A stretch of DNA of 44,600 nucleotides from an uncultured Blautia sp. GTDB taxonomy: Bacteria > Bacillota > Clostridia > Lachnospirales > Lachnospiraceae. Positions 34,763-41,534 of this stretch are shown here, piece by piece. The notes under the pieces are model-generated. The model did no database searches. It was not told the DNA's origin and saw only the letters and a program-made list of their open reading frames with translations. Every line of letters starts with the position of its first letter. The stretch's first letter is position 1. The position numbers and the translations under genes were made by a program. Location: positions 1 through 44,600 of the forward strand of contig USDN01000019.1 of the NCBI GenBank assembly GCA_900553515.1. Reading direction: 5' to 3'.

Positions 34763-34823
34763 AAAAGGCAAGAGTATCTTTCATGATACTTTTCCCCGTA
34801 CATGAAAGACGCCCTTGCCTTTT
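34763..34823 (-). ncRNA. glnN leader, second module: hexaloop hairpin AAAGGC-AAGGGC-GTCTTT and long hairpin
   Basis: Bases 34822-34805 fold into the same 6-bp stem as the first module, with loop AAGGGC (A1, G4). Alternatively AAAAGGCAAG pairs with CTTGCCTTTT (34772-34763) and CTTTCATG pairs with CATGAAAG, giving a long hairpin that would swallow the hexaloop. Its U-run is only TTTT, so it may terminate weakly. A further small hairpin AGTATC-ATGAAA-GATACT is also possible. Confidence 0.6.
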
Positions 34824-34856
34824 AGATCCAATTGTCCTGTTAAATTCTGTAAATGT

Positions 34857-34901
34857 AAAAAGCGCCTCTGAGATCCTCTTCTCAAAGACGCCTTTGCCTT
34901 T
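34857..34901 (-). ncRNA. glnN leader, first module: dual ANTAR hexaloops with terminator
   Basis: P1 is AAAGGC-AAAGGC-GTCTTT (34901-34884), a 6-bp stem with loop AAAGGC. Directly behind it P2 is GAGA-AGAGGA-TCTC (34883-34870), loop AGAGGA. Both loops have A1 and G4, the dual-hairpin signature bound by ANTAR proteins. The alternative is a 12-bp stem GCGTCTTTGAGA/TCTCAGAGGCGC closed by the P2 loop and followed by TTTTT (34861-34857), a strong terminator. It uses the 3' arm of P1, so P1 and the terminator exclude each other. Confidence 0.78.
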
Positions 34902-34910
34902 ACGTGTTGG

Positions 34911-34939
34911 ATAATACACCTGAAAAAATCATCTGTCAA
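34911..34939 (-). promoter_or_regulatory. glnN operon promoter
   Basis: TTGACA (34939-34934), a 17-bp spacer, TATTAT (34916-34911). The first leader hairpin begins nine bases after the -10 box, the same distance as in the pyrG leader. Confidence 0.8.
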
Positions 34940-34986
34940 TCCCCTTTTTCTCATTTTTAAAAATTTTAATTTTTTCATTTCATCTA

Positions 34987-35015
34987 TTGACATCTATGTA
35001 GATTCGTGTTATCAT
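34987..35015 (+). promoter_or_regulatory. trpB T-box promoter, divergent from glnN
   Basis: TTGACA (34987-34992), a 17-bp spacer, TATCAT (35010-35015). The start is expected near 35022, just ahead of the T-box stem I. Confidence 0.75.
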
Positions 35016-35040
35016 CAACAGCAATTTAATACAATAAACC

Positions 35041-35340
35041 GTTGAAGCGGAGATAACGGCAATGATGCCTTTACAGAGAGCCTGTGCAGCTGAGAGTCAG
35101 GTGAGAAACAAGTTGTCAAATGGACCGCTGAGGGTGCAGTCAAAGGTGTACTGCTCTTTTACACCAAGTATTCTGCAACGTTCAGGCATACGTCAGTTGC
35201 CAGGGATATGATGGTATCCTGCTAAGCGCACAGGGATCTTCCTGTGAATCAAGGTGGCACCGCGGATAGTTCCGTACTCTTTCTATTTGGTACGCGATTC
35301 GTCCTTGACAGATAGCTTTATTCTGTCAGGGACTTTCTTA
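35041..35340 (+). ncRNA. Tryptophan T-box riboswitch controlling trpB
   Basis: The T-box sequence GGTGGCACCGCG lies at 35253-35264. The base of stem I is AGCGG (35046-35050) paired with CCGCT (35125-35129). Just 5' of that arm, in the specifier loop, is TGG (35121-35123), the tryptophan codon, followed by A. A 12-bp terminator stem, 35301-35312 with 35322-35333, is followed by a T-rich run. Uncharged tRNA-Trp would pair with TGG and the T-box bulge and permit transcription of the downstream gene. Confidence 0.88.
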
Positions 35341-35348
35341 TTTTTTAA
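35301..35348 (+). terminator. T-box terminator
   Basis: GTCCTTGACAGA pairs fully with TCTGTCAGGGAC (one G-U) around a 9-nt loop, then TTTCTTATTTTTT. It is the off state of the T-box leader. Confidence 0.85.
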
Positions 35349-35408
35349 CTTCCTGACTTAGAATAAAAATAAAAGGAGTTTTCCTACAGTACAACAGGAG
35401 GTAAAATT

Positions 35409-36791
35409 ATGTTATCAACCAAAAAAATCCCCTACAAAATTTATCTAAATGAATCGGAGCTGCCAACAGCATGGTATAATCTGCGTGCCGATATGAAGAT
35501 AAAACCGGCGCCGCTGCTAAATCCAGGCACCCATCAGCCCATGAAAGCCGAAGAACTGGAAGGAGTGTTCTGTAAAGAGCTGATTTCACAGGAACTGGAC
35601 AATGATACAGCATATTTTGAAATTCCGGAAGAAATCCGTAATTTCTATAAGATGTACCGCCCATCTCCCCTGGTACGCGCCTACTGCCTGGAAGAAAAAC
35701 TGGACACCCCTGCAAAAATCTATTACAAATTTGAAGGAAATAACACCAGCGGCAGTCATAAGCTGAACTCCGCCATTGCGCAGGCCTATTATGCCAAAAA
35801 ACAGGGACTGAAGGGTGTTACCACGGAAACCGGAGCCGGACAGTGGGGAACCGCCCTTTCCATGGCCTGCTCCTACTTCGGTCTCGACTGTAAGGTATAT
35901 ATGGTAAAATGCTCTTACGAACAGAAGCCCTTCCGCCGTGAAGTTATGCGCACTTACGGTGCGTCTGTTACTCCGTCTCCTTCCATAGAAACCGAGGTGG
36001 GGCGTAAAATACTTGCGGAACATCCGGAAACCAGCGGAAGTCTTGGATGTGCGATCTCAGAAGCGGTAGAAAAAGCCATAACTAACGACGGATATCGCTA
36101 TGTGCTTGGCAGTGTCCTTAATCAGGTACTTCTTCATCAGTCTGTAATTGGTTTGGAAACAAAGGCTGCTCTCGATAAATATCAGATTAAACCTGATATC
36201 ATCATCGGATGTGCCGGCGGAGGTTCCAATCTGGGCGGTCTTATCGCACCGTTTATGGGGCAGAAACTCCGTGGAGAAGCAGACTACCGCATCATTGCCG
36301 TTGAACCGGCATCCTGCCCCAGCTTCACCAGAGGTGTCTATGCTTATGATTTCTGCGATACCGGAATGGTTTGTCCTCTTGCCAAAATGTACACGCTCGG
36401 AAGCGGCTTTATCCCTTCTGCCAATCATGCCGGCGGTCTGCGCTATCACGGCATGAGTTCTACTCTGTCAGAGCTTTACCACCAGGGACTTATTGAAGCG
36501 GTCAGCGTAAAACAGACCGAAGTGTTTGAAGCAGCCGAATATTTCGCAAGGGCAGAAGGAATCCTTCCGGCTCCGGAAAGCTCCCATGCCATCCGCATTG
36601 CCATTGATGAAGCAATGAAGTGCAGAAAAACCGGTGAAGAAAAAACTATCGTTTTCGGACTTACCGGCACCGGTTACTTTGACATGGTGGCTTATGAGAA
36701 ATTCCACAACAGAGAAATGGACGATTATATTCCTTCGGATGAAGAACTGGCAGAATATCGTAATAAGCTTCCCAAAATTCTTAACGCTTGA
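35409..36791 (+). CDS. trpB: TrpB2-type tryptophan synthase beta chain
   Basis: A 460-residue PLP enzyme of the TrpB2 branch, longer than the ~400-residue TrpB1 that pairs with TrpA. The N-terminal extension and MYRPSPLVRAYCLEEKL mark this branch. The PLP lysine lies in NNTSGSHKLNSAIAQAYY, with TTETGAGQWGTALSMAC and the phosphate loop GCAGGGSNLGG. No trpA or other trp gene is nearby. It probably makes tryptophan from serine and free indole, so it may serve indole salvage. AGGAGG lies before the ATG. Its T-box has a TGG specifier, confirming tryptophan as product. The gltB promoter overlaps its stop codon. Confidence 0.9.
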   Translation: MLSTKKIPYKIYLNESELPTAWYNLRADMKIKPAPLLNPGTHQPMKAEELEGVFCKELISQELDNDTAYFEIPEEIRNFYKMYRPSPLVRAYCLEEKLDTPAKIYYKFEGNNTSGSHKLNSAIAQAYYAKKQGLKGVTTETGAGQWGTALSMACSYFGLDCKVYMVKCSYEQKPFRREVMRTYGASVTPSPSIETEVGRKILAEHPETSGSLGCAISEAVEKAITNDGYRYVLGSVLNQVLLHQSVIGLETKAALDKYQIKPDIIIGCAGGGSNLGGLIAPFMGQKLRGEADYRIIAVEPASCPSFTRGVYAYDFCDTGMVCPLAKMYTLGSGFIPSANHAGGLRYHGMSSTLSELYHQGLIEAVSVKQTEVFEAAEYFARAEGILPAPESSHAIRIAIDEAMKCRKTGEEKTIVFGLTGTGYFDMVAYEKFHNREMDDYIPSDEELAEYRNKLPKILNA

Positions 36792-36816
36792 CAAAATCTG
36801 TCATCCGTTGTATAAC
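36788..36816 (+). promoter_or_regulatory. gltB operon promoter overlapping the trpB stop codon
   Basis: TTGACA (36788-36793), a 17-bp spacer, TATAAC (36811-36816). The -35 box contains the TGA stop of trpB (36789-36791). Confidence 0.75.
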
Positions 36817-36824
36817 TATTAATC

Positions 36825-36889
36825 ATGAGCAAAGGCGTTCATTTACAGAGCAGATTTTCTGTCCTGTAATGAACGTTTTTGCTTTTTTT
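36825..36889 (+). ncRNA. gltB leader: ANTAR-like hexaloop hairpin overlapping an intrinsic terminator
   Basis: ATGAGC-AAAGGC-GTTCAT (36825-36842) folds into a 6-bp stem with hexaloop AAAGGC, beginning eight bases after the -10 box. The stem differs from that of pyrG and glnN but the loop and closing C-G are kept. Alternatively AGCAAAGGCGTTCATTTACAG (from 36828) pairs with CTGTAATGAACG and TTTTTGCT up to 36883, a stem of about 20 bp with one bulge, followed by TTTTTTT. The folds exclude each other. Confidence 0.72.
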
Positions 36890-36916
36890 ATTTAGCCGAA
36901 AGGAAGGACAGATAAT

Positions 36917-38011
36917 ATGAAAATTGAAGGTCAGGTGAGAATCCCTTCCGGATGTGCGATCTCAGCAGTGATTTCCAGGGAAGGAAACAGAATGTCCGGT
37001 GAGATGATTACAAACTCCATGAAACCCATGCATGACCGTTCCAACGGATTAGGCGGAGGCTTTGCAGGTTATGGTATTTATCCGGAATATAAAGAATTTT
37101 ACGCATTGCATATGTTCTTTGATACCCGTGATACAAGAAAAGAATGTGAGGCATTCTTAAAGGAACGGTTTGAGATCATCCAGTCAGAGATCATCCCAAC
37201 CCGTAAAATTCCTGCCATCAAAGACGAGCCTATTATATGGAGATACTTTGTTGCTCCATTAAAGTCCGTTCTGATATCTTTGCAGCTGGATGAGAAAGAA
37301 TTTGTTGCAAGAACAGTTATGAAGATCAACGAAAACATGTCCGGGGCTTATGTTTTTTCCAGCGGTAAGAATATGGGAACCTTCAAGGCTGTAGGCTTTC
37401 CGGAAGATGTAGGCATATTTTATAAGCTGGAAAAATATGAAGGCTATTCCTGGACAGCTCACGGACGTTATCCCACAAACACTCCCGGATGGTGGGGCGG
37501 AGCACATCCCTTTACCCTGCTGGACTATTCCGTTGTTCATAACGGTGAAATTTCCTCATATGATGCAAACCGCCGTTTTATCGAAATGTTTGGCTACAAA
37601 TGTACGCTTCAGACCGATACAGAGGTTATTACCTATATTATGGACTATCTTCTCCGGATACAGGGGCTTACTCTTGGTGAAGCGGCAAGCGTTATAGCAG
37701 CGCCCTTCTGGAGTACCATTGCCGCAAAAACAGATCTGGAAGACCAGAAAAAACACACCTGCCTGCGGACTATGTTCCCAAGCCTGCTGATCACCGACCC
37801 CTTTTCTATTGTTCTGGGCTTTGACGGCGGACTGATGGCTCTGAACGACCGGCTAAAGCTGCGTTCTATGGTTGTTGGAGAAAAAAATGACAGAATCTTT
37901 ATTTCCAGCGAAGAAGCAGCCATCCGTACAATGGAGCCCAATGCAGAAAACATATGGTCTCCTGCCGGCGGAGAACCGGTTATTGTAAAAGTAAAGGAAG
38001 GTGCCTTTTGA
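36917..38011 (+). CDS. Glutamate synthase, glutaminase subunit (split GltB, part 1)
   Basis: A 364-residue class II glutamine amidotransferase, equal to the first domain of GltB. The nucleophile is expected to be Cys13 in VRIPSGCAISAVIS, so a 12-residue propeptide must be cut off, as in other glutamate synthases. HGRYPTNTPGWWGGAHPF and VVHNGEISSYDANRRF carry the substrate and oxyanion residues. It supplies ammonia from glutamine to the FMN subunit. AAGGAAGG precedes the start, and its stop overlaps the next ATG by one base (TGATG), so the subunits are made in fixed ratio. Confidence 0.9.
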   Translation: MKIEGQVRIPSGCAISAVISREGNRMSGEMITNSMKPMHDRSNGLGGGFAGYGIYPEYKEFYALHMFFDTRDTRKECEAFLKERFEIIQSEIIPTRKIPAIKDEPIIWRYFVAPLKSVLISLQLDEKEFVARTVMKINENMSGAYVFSSGKNMGTFKAVGFPEDVGIFYKLEKYEGYSWTAHGRYPTNTPGWWGGAHPFTLLDYSVVHNGEISSYDANRRFIEMFGYKCTLQTDTEVITYIMDYLLRIQGLTLGEAASVIAAPFWSTIAAKTDLEDQKKHTCLRTMFPSLLITDPFSIVLGFDGGLMALNDRLKLRSMVVGEKNDRIFISSEEAAIRTMEPNAENIWSPAGGEPVIVKVKEGAF

Positions 38012-39516
38012 TGAGCGTAGAATTTATCTATCCGGAATTTGAAGTAATCCGAAATGAAAAGAGATGTATTGCCTGTCGAATCTGTGAACGGCAATGCTCC
38101 AACGAAGTACACGGCTACGATGAAAAAAATAAACTTATGACACAGGATGAATCAAAATGTGTCAACTGTCAGAGATGTGTTTCTTTTTGTCCCACCAAAG
38201 CATTAAAAATCGTAAAAACCGACTGTACTCTGCGTGAAAATGCCAACTGGCCAGGCGATACCATAAATGAAATCTACAAACAGGCAAACAGCGGCGGAGT
38301 ACTTTTGTCCTCTATGGGAAATCCCAAATCGCTGCCTGTATACTGGGACAAGATTCTGATCAATGCATCACAGGTAACCAATCCTTCCATCGATCCTCTC
38401 CGGGAGCCTATGGAAACCAGAGTTTATCTGGGCCAAAAGCCTCAGAAGGTAAAACGGACAGAGGATGGAAAACTGGATTTTAAACTTCCGCCACAGCTGG
38501 AGCTTTCTATGCCGATTCTCTTCTCTGCCATGAGCTATGGCTCCATCAGCTACAATGCACACAAATCTCTTGCCCTGGCAGCCACAGAACTTGGTATTTT
38601 TTATAACACCGGTGAAGGCGGTCTTCACGAAGATTTTTACTGCTATGGTGAAAATACGATTGTGCAGGTAGCCTCCGGACGTTTCGGCGTTTATGAGGAT
38701 TACCTGGAGGCAGGAGCTGCAATAGAAATCAAGATGGGACAGGGTGCCAAGCCGGGAATCGGCGGTCACCTTCCCGGCGCGAAGATCGTAGGCGACGTAT
38801 CCCGTACCCGTATGATTCCAGAAGGCTCTGATGCCATCTCTCCCGCCCCTCACCATGATATTTATTCCATCGAAGATCTTCGGCAGCTTGTATTCTCTCT
38901 GAAAGAAGCTACAGAATATAAAAAGCCGATCATCGTCAAGGTGGCCGCCGTCCATAATATCGCCGCCATTGCAAGCGGTATTGCCCGAAGCGGAGCCGAC
39001 ATCATCGCTATCGACGGTTTCCGTGGCGGTACCGGAGCTGCTCCTACCAGAATCCGTGACAATGTGGGAATCCCCATCGAGCTGGCTCTTGCCGCTGTAG
39101 ATCAGAGACTTCGTGACGAGGGTATCCGCAATCATGTATCACTGATAGTTGGCGGAAGTATCCGAAGCGCTGCTGATGTAGTAAAGGCTGTTGCCCTGGG
39201 TGCAGATGCCTGCTATGTAGCAACCGCCGCCCTTCTTGCCCTTGGCTGCCATCTCTGCCGTACCTGCCAGAGCGGTAAATGTAACTGGGGAATTGCAACT
39301 CAGCGTCCTGAGCTTGTAAAAAGACTTGACCCTGAAACCGGTAAACAGCGGCTGGTTAATCTTATGACCGCATGGAAGCACGAGATCAAAGAACTTATGG
39401 GCGGCATGGGCATCAATTCCATCGAGGCCTTGCGGGGAAACCGCCTTATGCTGCGCGGCATCGGATTGACGGAAAAAGAGCTTGACATACTCGGTATTCT
39501 TCATGCCGGAGAATAA
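38011..39516 (+). CDS. Glutamate synthase, FMN-binding subunit with ferredoxin domain (split GltB, part 2)
   Basis: A 501-residue protein, started at 38011. Residues 19-60 hold two 4Fe-4S motifs: CIACRICERQC (C19, C22, C25, C29) and CVNCQRCVSFCP (C50, C53, C56, C60). The FMN barrel follows, with FSAMSYGSISYNAHKSLA, GAKPGIGGHLPG, IIAIDGFRGGTGAAPT and LIVGGSIRSAADVVKA. C413, C419 and C424 (GCHLCRTCQSGKCNWGIATQ) match the C-x5-C-x4-C 3Fe-4S signature of glutamate synthases. It joins ammonia and 2-oxoglutarate and reduces the product to glutamate. No GltD-like NADPH subunit is in the window; reduced ferredoxin is a likely donor. Confidence 0.92.
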   Translation: MSVEFIYPEFEVIRNEKRCIACRICERQCSNEVHGYDEKNKLMTQDESKCVNCQRCVSFCPTKALKIVKTDCTLRENANWPGDTINEIYKQANSGGVLLSSMGNPKSLPVYWDKILINASQVTNPSIDPLREPMETRVYLGQKPQKVKRTEDGKLDFKLPPQLELSMPILFSAMSYGSISYNAHKSLALAATELGIFYNTGEGGLHEDFYCYGENTIVQVASGRFGVYEDYLEAGAAIEIKMGQGAKPGIGGHLPGAKIVGDVSRTRMIPEGSDAISPAPHHDIYSIEDLRQLVFSLKEATEYKKPIIVKVAAVHNIAAIASGIARSGADIIAIDGFRGGTGAAPTRIRDNVGIPIELALAAVDQRLRDEGIRNHVSLIVGGSIRSAADVVKAVALGADACYVATAALLALGCHLCRTCQSGKCNWGIATQRPELVKRLDPETGKQRLVNLMTAWKHEIKELMGGMGINSIEALRGNRLMLRGIGLTEKELDILGILHAGE

Positions 39517-39548
39517 TATAACCATTTTTTTGGGAGGTATGGTATAAT

Positions 39549-40271
39549 ATGAACATCATCAACGCTGCAAATTTAGATTACAGGGCTGTAAATGAGGTGC
39601 TGCGCAAAGCAGACCGTGACTGTATCATTGAAGGCTGCTGTGGTCAGAGGTTTATCGCTGCCGGTATGTCCGACAAAAATCTTACTATCAATGGTATTCC
39701 CGGAAATGCCCTGGGCGCATATTTAAATAATGCCAGTATCACCGTAAATGCCAATGCCCAGGATGCTGTAGGCGATACCATGAACGAAGGAAAGATCCTG
39801 ATACACGGCAATATCGGTGACGCTGCCGGTTATGCCATGCGCGGCGGCAAAATTTATGTAAAGGGCAATGCAGGATACCGCGCCGGAATCCATATGAAGG
39901 CTTACAGAGAAAAGATTCCTGTCATGATCCTCGGCGGATGTGCCGGAAGCTTCCTTGGCGAATACCAGGCCGGCGGCATCATTATCGTTCTTGGACTTCA
40001 TAAAGACAGCCGGCGGATCGTAGGAAATTTCCCCTGTACCGGAATGCACGGCGGCAAAATGTTCCTTCGCGGCAACTGTCAGGATATTCGTTTTCCCCAA
40101 CAGGTAACAGCAAAATATGCATCCCCGCAGGATCTGCAGGAAATCAGGGCATATCTGTCCGAATATTGTGCAGATTTCGGATATTCCCTGGAGGAAATTT
40201 TATCTGCTCCTTTTACCGTCATCACACCGGACAGCAAAAACCCTTACAAACAAATGTATGTAGCAAATTAA
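39549..40271 (+). CDS. Glutamate synthase, GXGXG-domain subunit (split GltB, part 3)
   Basis: A 240-residue beta-helix protein equal to the C-terminal domain of GltB. It shows the repeated glycine pattern: GIPGNALGAYL, NANAQDAVGDTM, HGNIGDAAGYAM, VKGNAGYRAGIHM, LGGCAGSFLGEY, FPCTGMHGGKMF. The domain supports contact between the glutaminase and synthase centres. The ribosome site GGGAGG lies eleven bases before the ATG. It follows part 2 by 32 bases. Together the three genes form an archaeal-type three-piece synthase. Confidence 0.9.
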   Translation: MNIINAANLDYRAVNEVLRKADRDCIIEGCCGQRFIAAGMSDKNLTINGIPGNALGAYLNNASITVNANAQDAVGDTMNEGKILIHGNIGDAAGYAMRGGKIYVKGNAGYRAGIHMKAYREKIPVMILGGCAGSFLGEYQAGGIIIVLGLHKDSRRIVGNFPCTGMHGGKMFLRGNCQDIRFPQQVTAKYASPQDLQEIRAYLSEYCADFGYSLEEILSAPFTVITPDSKNPYKQMYVAN

Positions 40272-40291
40272 AAAAGAAAGCAGGTAGGCTT

Positions 40292-41512
40292 ATGAAATAT
40301 TCAAAGGAAGAGGTAATGCAGTATGTACAGGAAGAAGATGTGAAATTTATCCGTCTGGCTTTTTGCGACGTATTTGGCAGGCAGAAAAATATATCCATTA
40401 TGCCTCAGGAGCTCCCACGTGCTTTTGAATACGGTATTGCCATTGATGCATCCGCCATTGCAGGCTTTGGAGACGAAGACCGTTCCGATCTTTTTCTGCA
40501 CCCGGAACCGGATACCCTGATGCCACTGCCCTGGAGACCAGAACATGGATGTGTGGTCAGAATGTTCTGCAGCATTACCTACCCGGATGGAAAAATCTTT
40601 GAATGCGACACACGTTCCATCTTAAAAACAGCAGTTCAGAAAGCAGAAAAGGCAGGATACCACTTCTTCTTTGGTGCAGAGCAGGAATTCTATCTGTTTC
40701 AGCTGGATGACAGTGGAAGCCCTACAAAAATCCCTTACGACCAGGCTTCTTATATGGATATTGCACCTGAAGACAGAGGAGAAAATATACGTCGTGAGAT
40801 CTGTCTGACACTGGAACAGATGGGAATCCAGCCCGAGAGCTCACATCACGAGGAGGGACCGGGACAGAATGAGATCGACTTCCGTTACTCTGATCCTCTG
40901 ACTGCCGCGGACAATGCCATGACCTTTCAGACAGTAGTAAAAACCATTGCAAGACAGAATGGTATTTTTGCCGACTTTTCTCCCAAACCCTTAGAAGGCA
41001 TGCCGGGAAATGGTTTCCATATAAATATGTCTGTCAGATCCTCTGACCACAAAGATCATATGGCTTATCTGATCGCAGGTATTCTGGATAAAATCTCAGA
41101 AATGACCGTATTTTTAAATCCAACCGAAAATTCTTATAAAAGATTCGGAAGCAATAAAGCTCCGAAATATATTTCCTGGTCCAGGGAAAACCGATCACAG
41201 CTTGTCAGAGTTCCTTCCGCCGTTGACAAATATCGGCGTGTGGAGCTCCGTTCCCCGGATCCATCTGCAAATACCTATCTGGCATTTGCCCTGATGATCT
41301 ATGCCGTTCTTGACGGAATCCAGAATCAGACAAAGCCTCCGGCTTCTGCAGACATCAACCTGTATAAGGCTGATGCCGATACCCTTGCAGACTTCCAGAA
41401 GCTTCCGGAGGATTTCAGATCTGCCTGTACAGCTGCCATCAGCAGCGATTTTATCAGAGATCATATACCAGATGCAATTTTAAATATCTACTGTGCCCAG
41501 TTATTTAAATAA
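40292..41512 (+). CDS. Glutamine synthetase-like protein, type I, short form
   Basis: A 406-residue protein, about 35-40 residues shorter than usual GSI (~443). I start at 40292 (MKYSKEEVMQYVQEEDVKFI). The active-site motifs are all present: FGAEQEFYLF, HHEEGPGQNEIDFRYSDP, PLEGMPGNGFHINMS, NSYKRFGSN, SRENRSQLVRVP and RRVELRSPDPSANTYLAFAL. The C-terminus is unusual: it lacks the common closing EFVEYHTQVTPWEIERYL-type helix and ends DAILNIYCAQLFK. It may be a true synthetase, a ligase for another amine, or a nitrogen sensor. It lies in the gltB operon 22 bases before the ANTAR regulator, which makes a regulatory partnership worth testing. Confidence 0.85.
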   Translation: MKYSKEEVMQYVQEEDVKFIRLAFCDVFGRQKNISIMPQELPRAFEYGIAIDASAIAGFGDEDRSDLFLHPEPDTLMPLPWRPEHGCVVRMFCSITYPDGKIFECDTRSILKTAVQKAEKAGYHFFFGAEQEFYLFQLDDSGSPTKIPYDQASYMDIAPEDRGENIRREICLTLEQMGIQPESSHHEEGPGQNEIDFRYSDPLTAADNAMTFQTVVKTIARQNGIFADFSPKPLEGMPGNGFHINMSVRSSDHKDHMAYLIAGILDKISEMTVFLNPTENSYKRFGSNKAPKYISWSRENRSQLVRVPSAVDKYRRVELRSPDPSANTYLAFALMIYAVLDGIQNQTKPPASADINLYKADADTLADFQKLPEDFRSACTAAISSDFIRDHIPDAILNIYCAQLFK

Positions 41513-41534
41513 ACAAAAGGGAGGAGGAAACAGC

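Noticed and set aside
34763..34901. glnN leader as a glutamine riboswitch
   Set aside because: I do not recognise the conserved core of the glnA or Downstream-peptide motifs; the A1/G4 hexaloops and a linked ANTAR gene explain the structure more simply.
40166..40291. Longer GS-like N-terminus starting at 40166
   Set aside because: It would overlap the GXGXG gene by over 100 bases; the start at 40292 has a proper spacing and family-like N-terminus.
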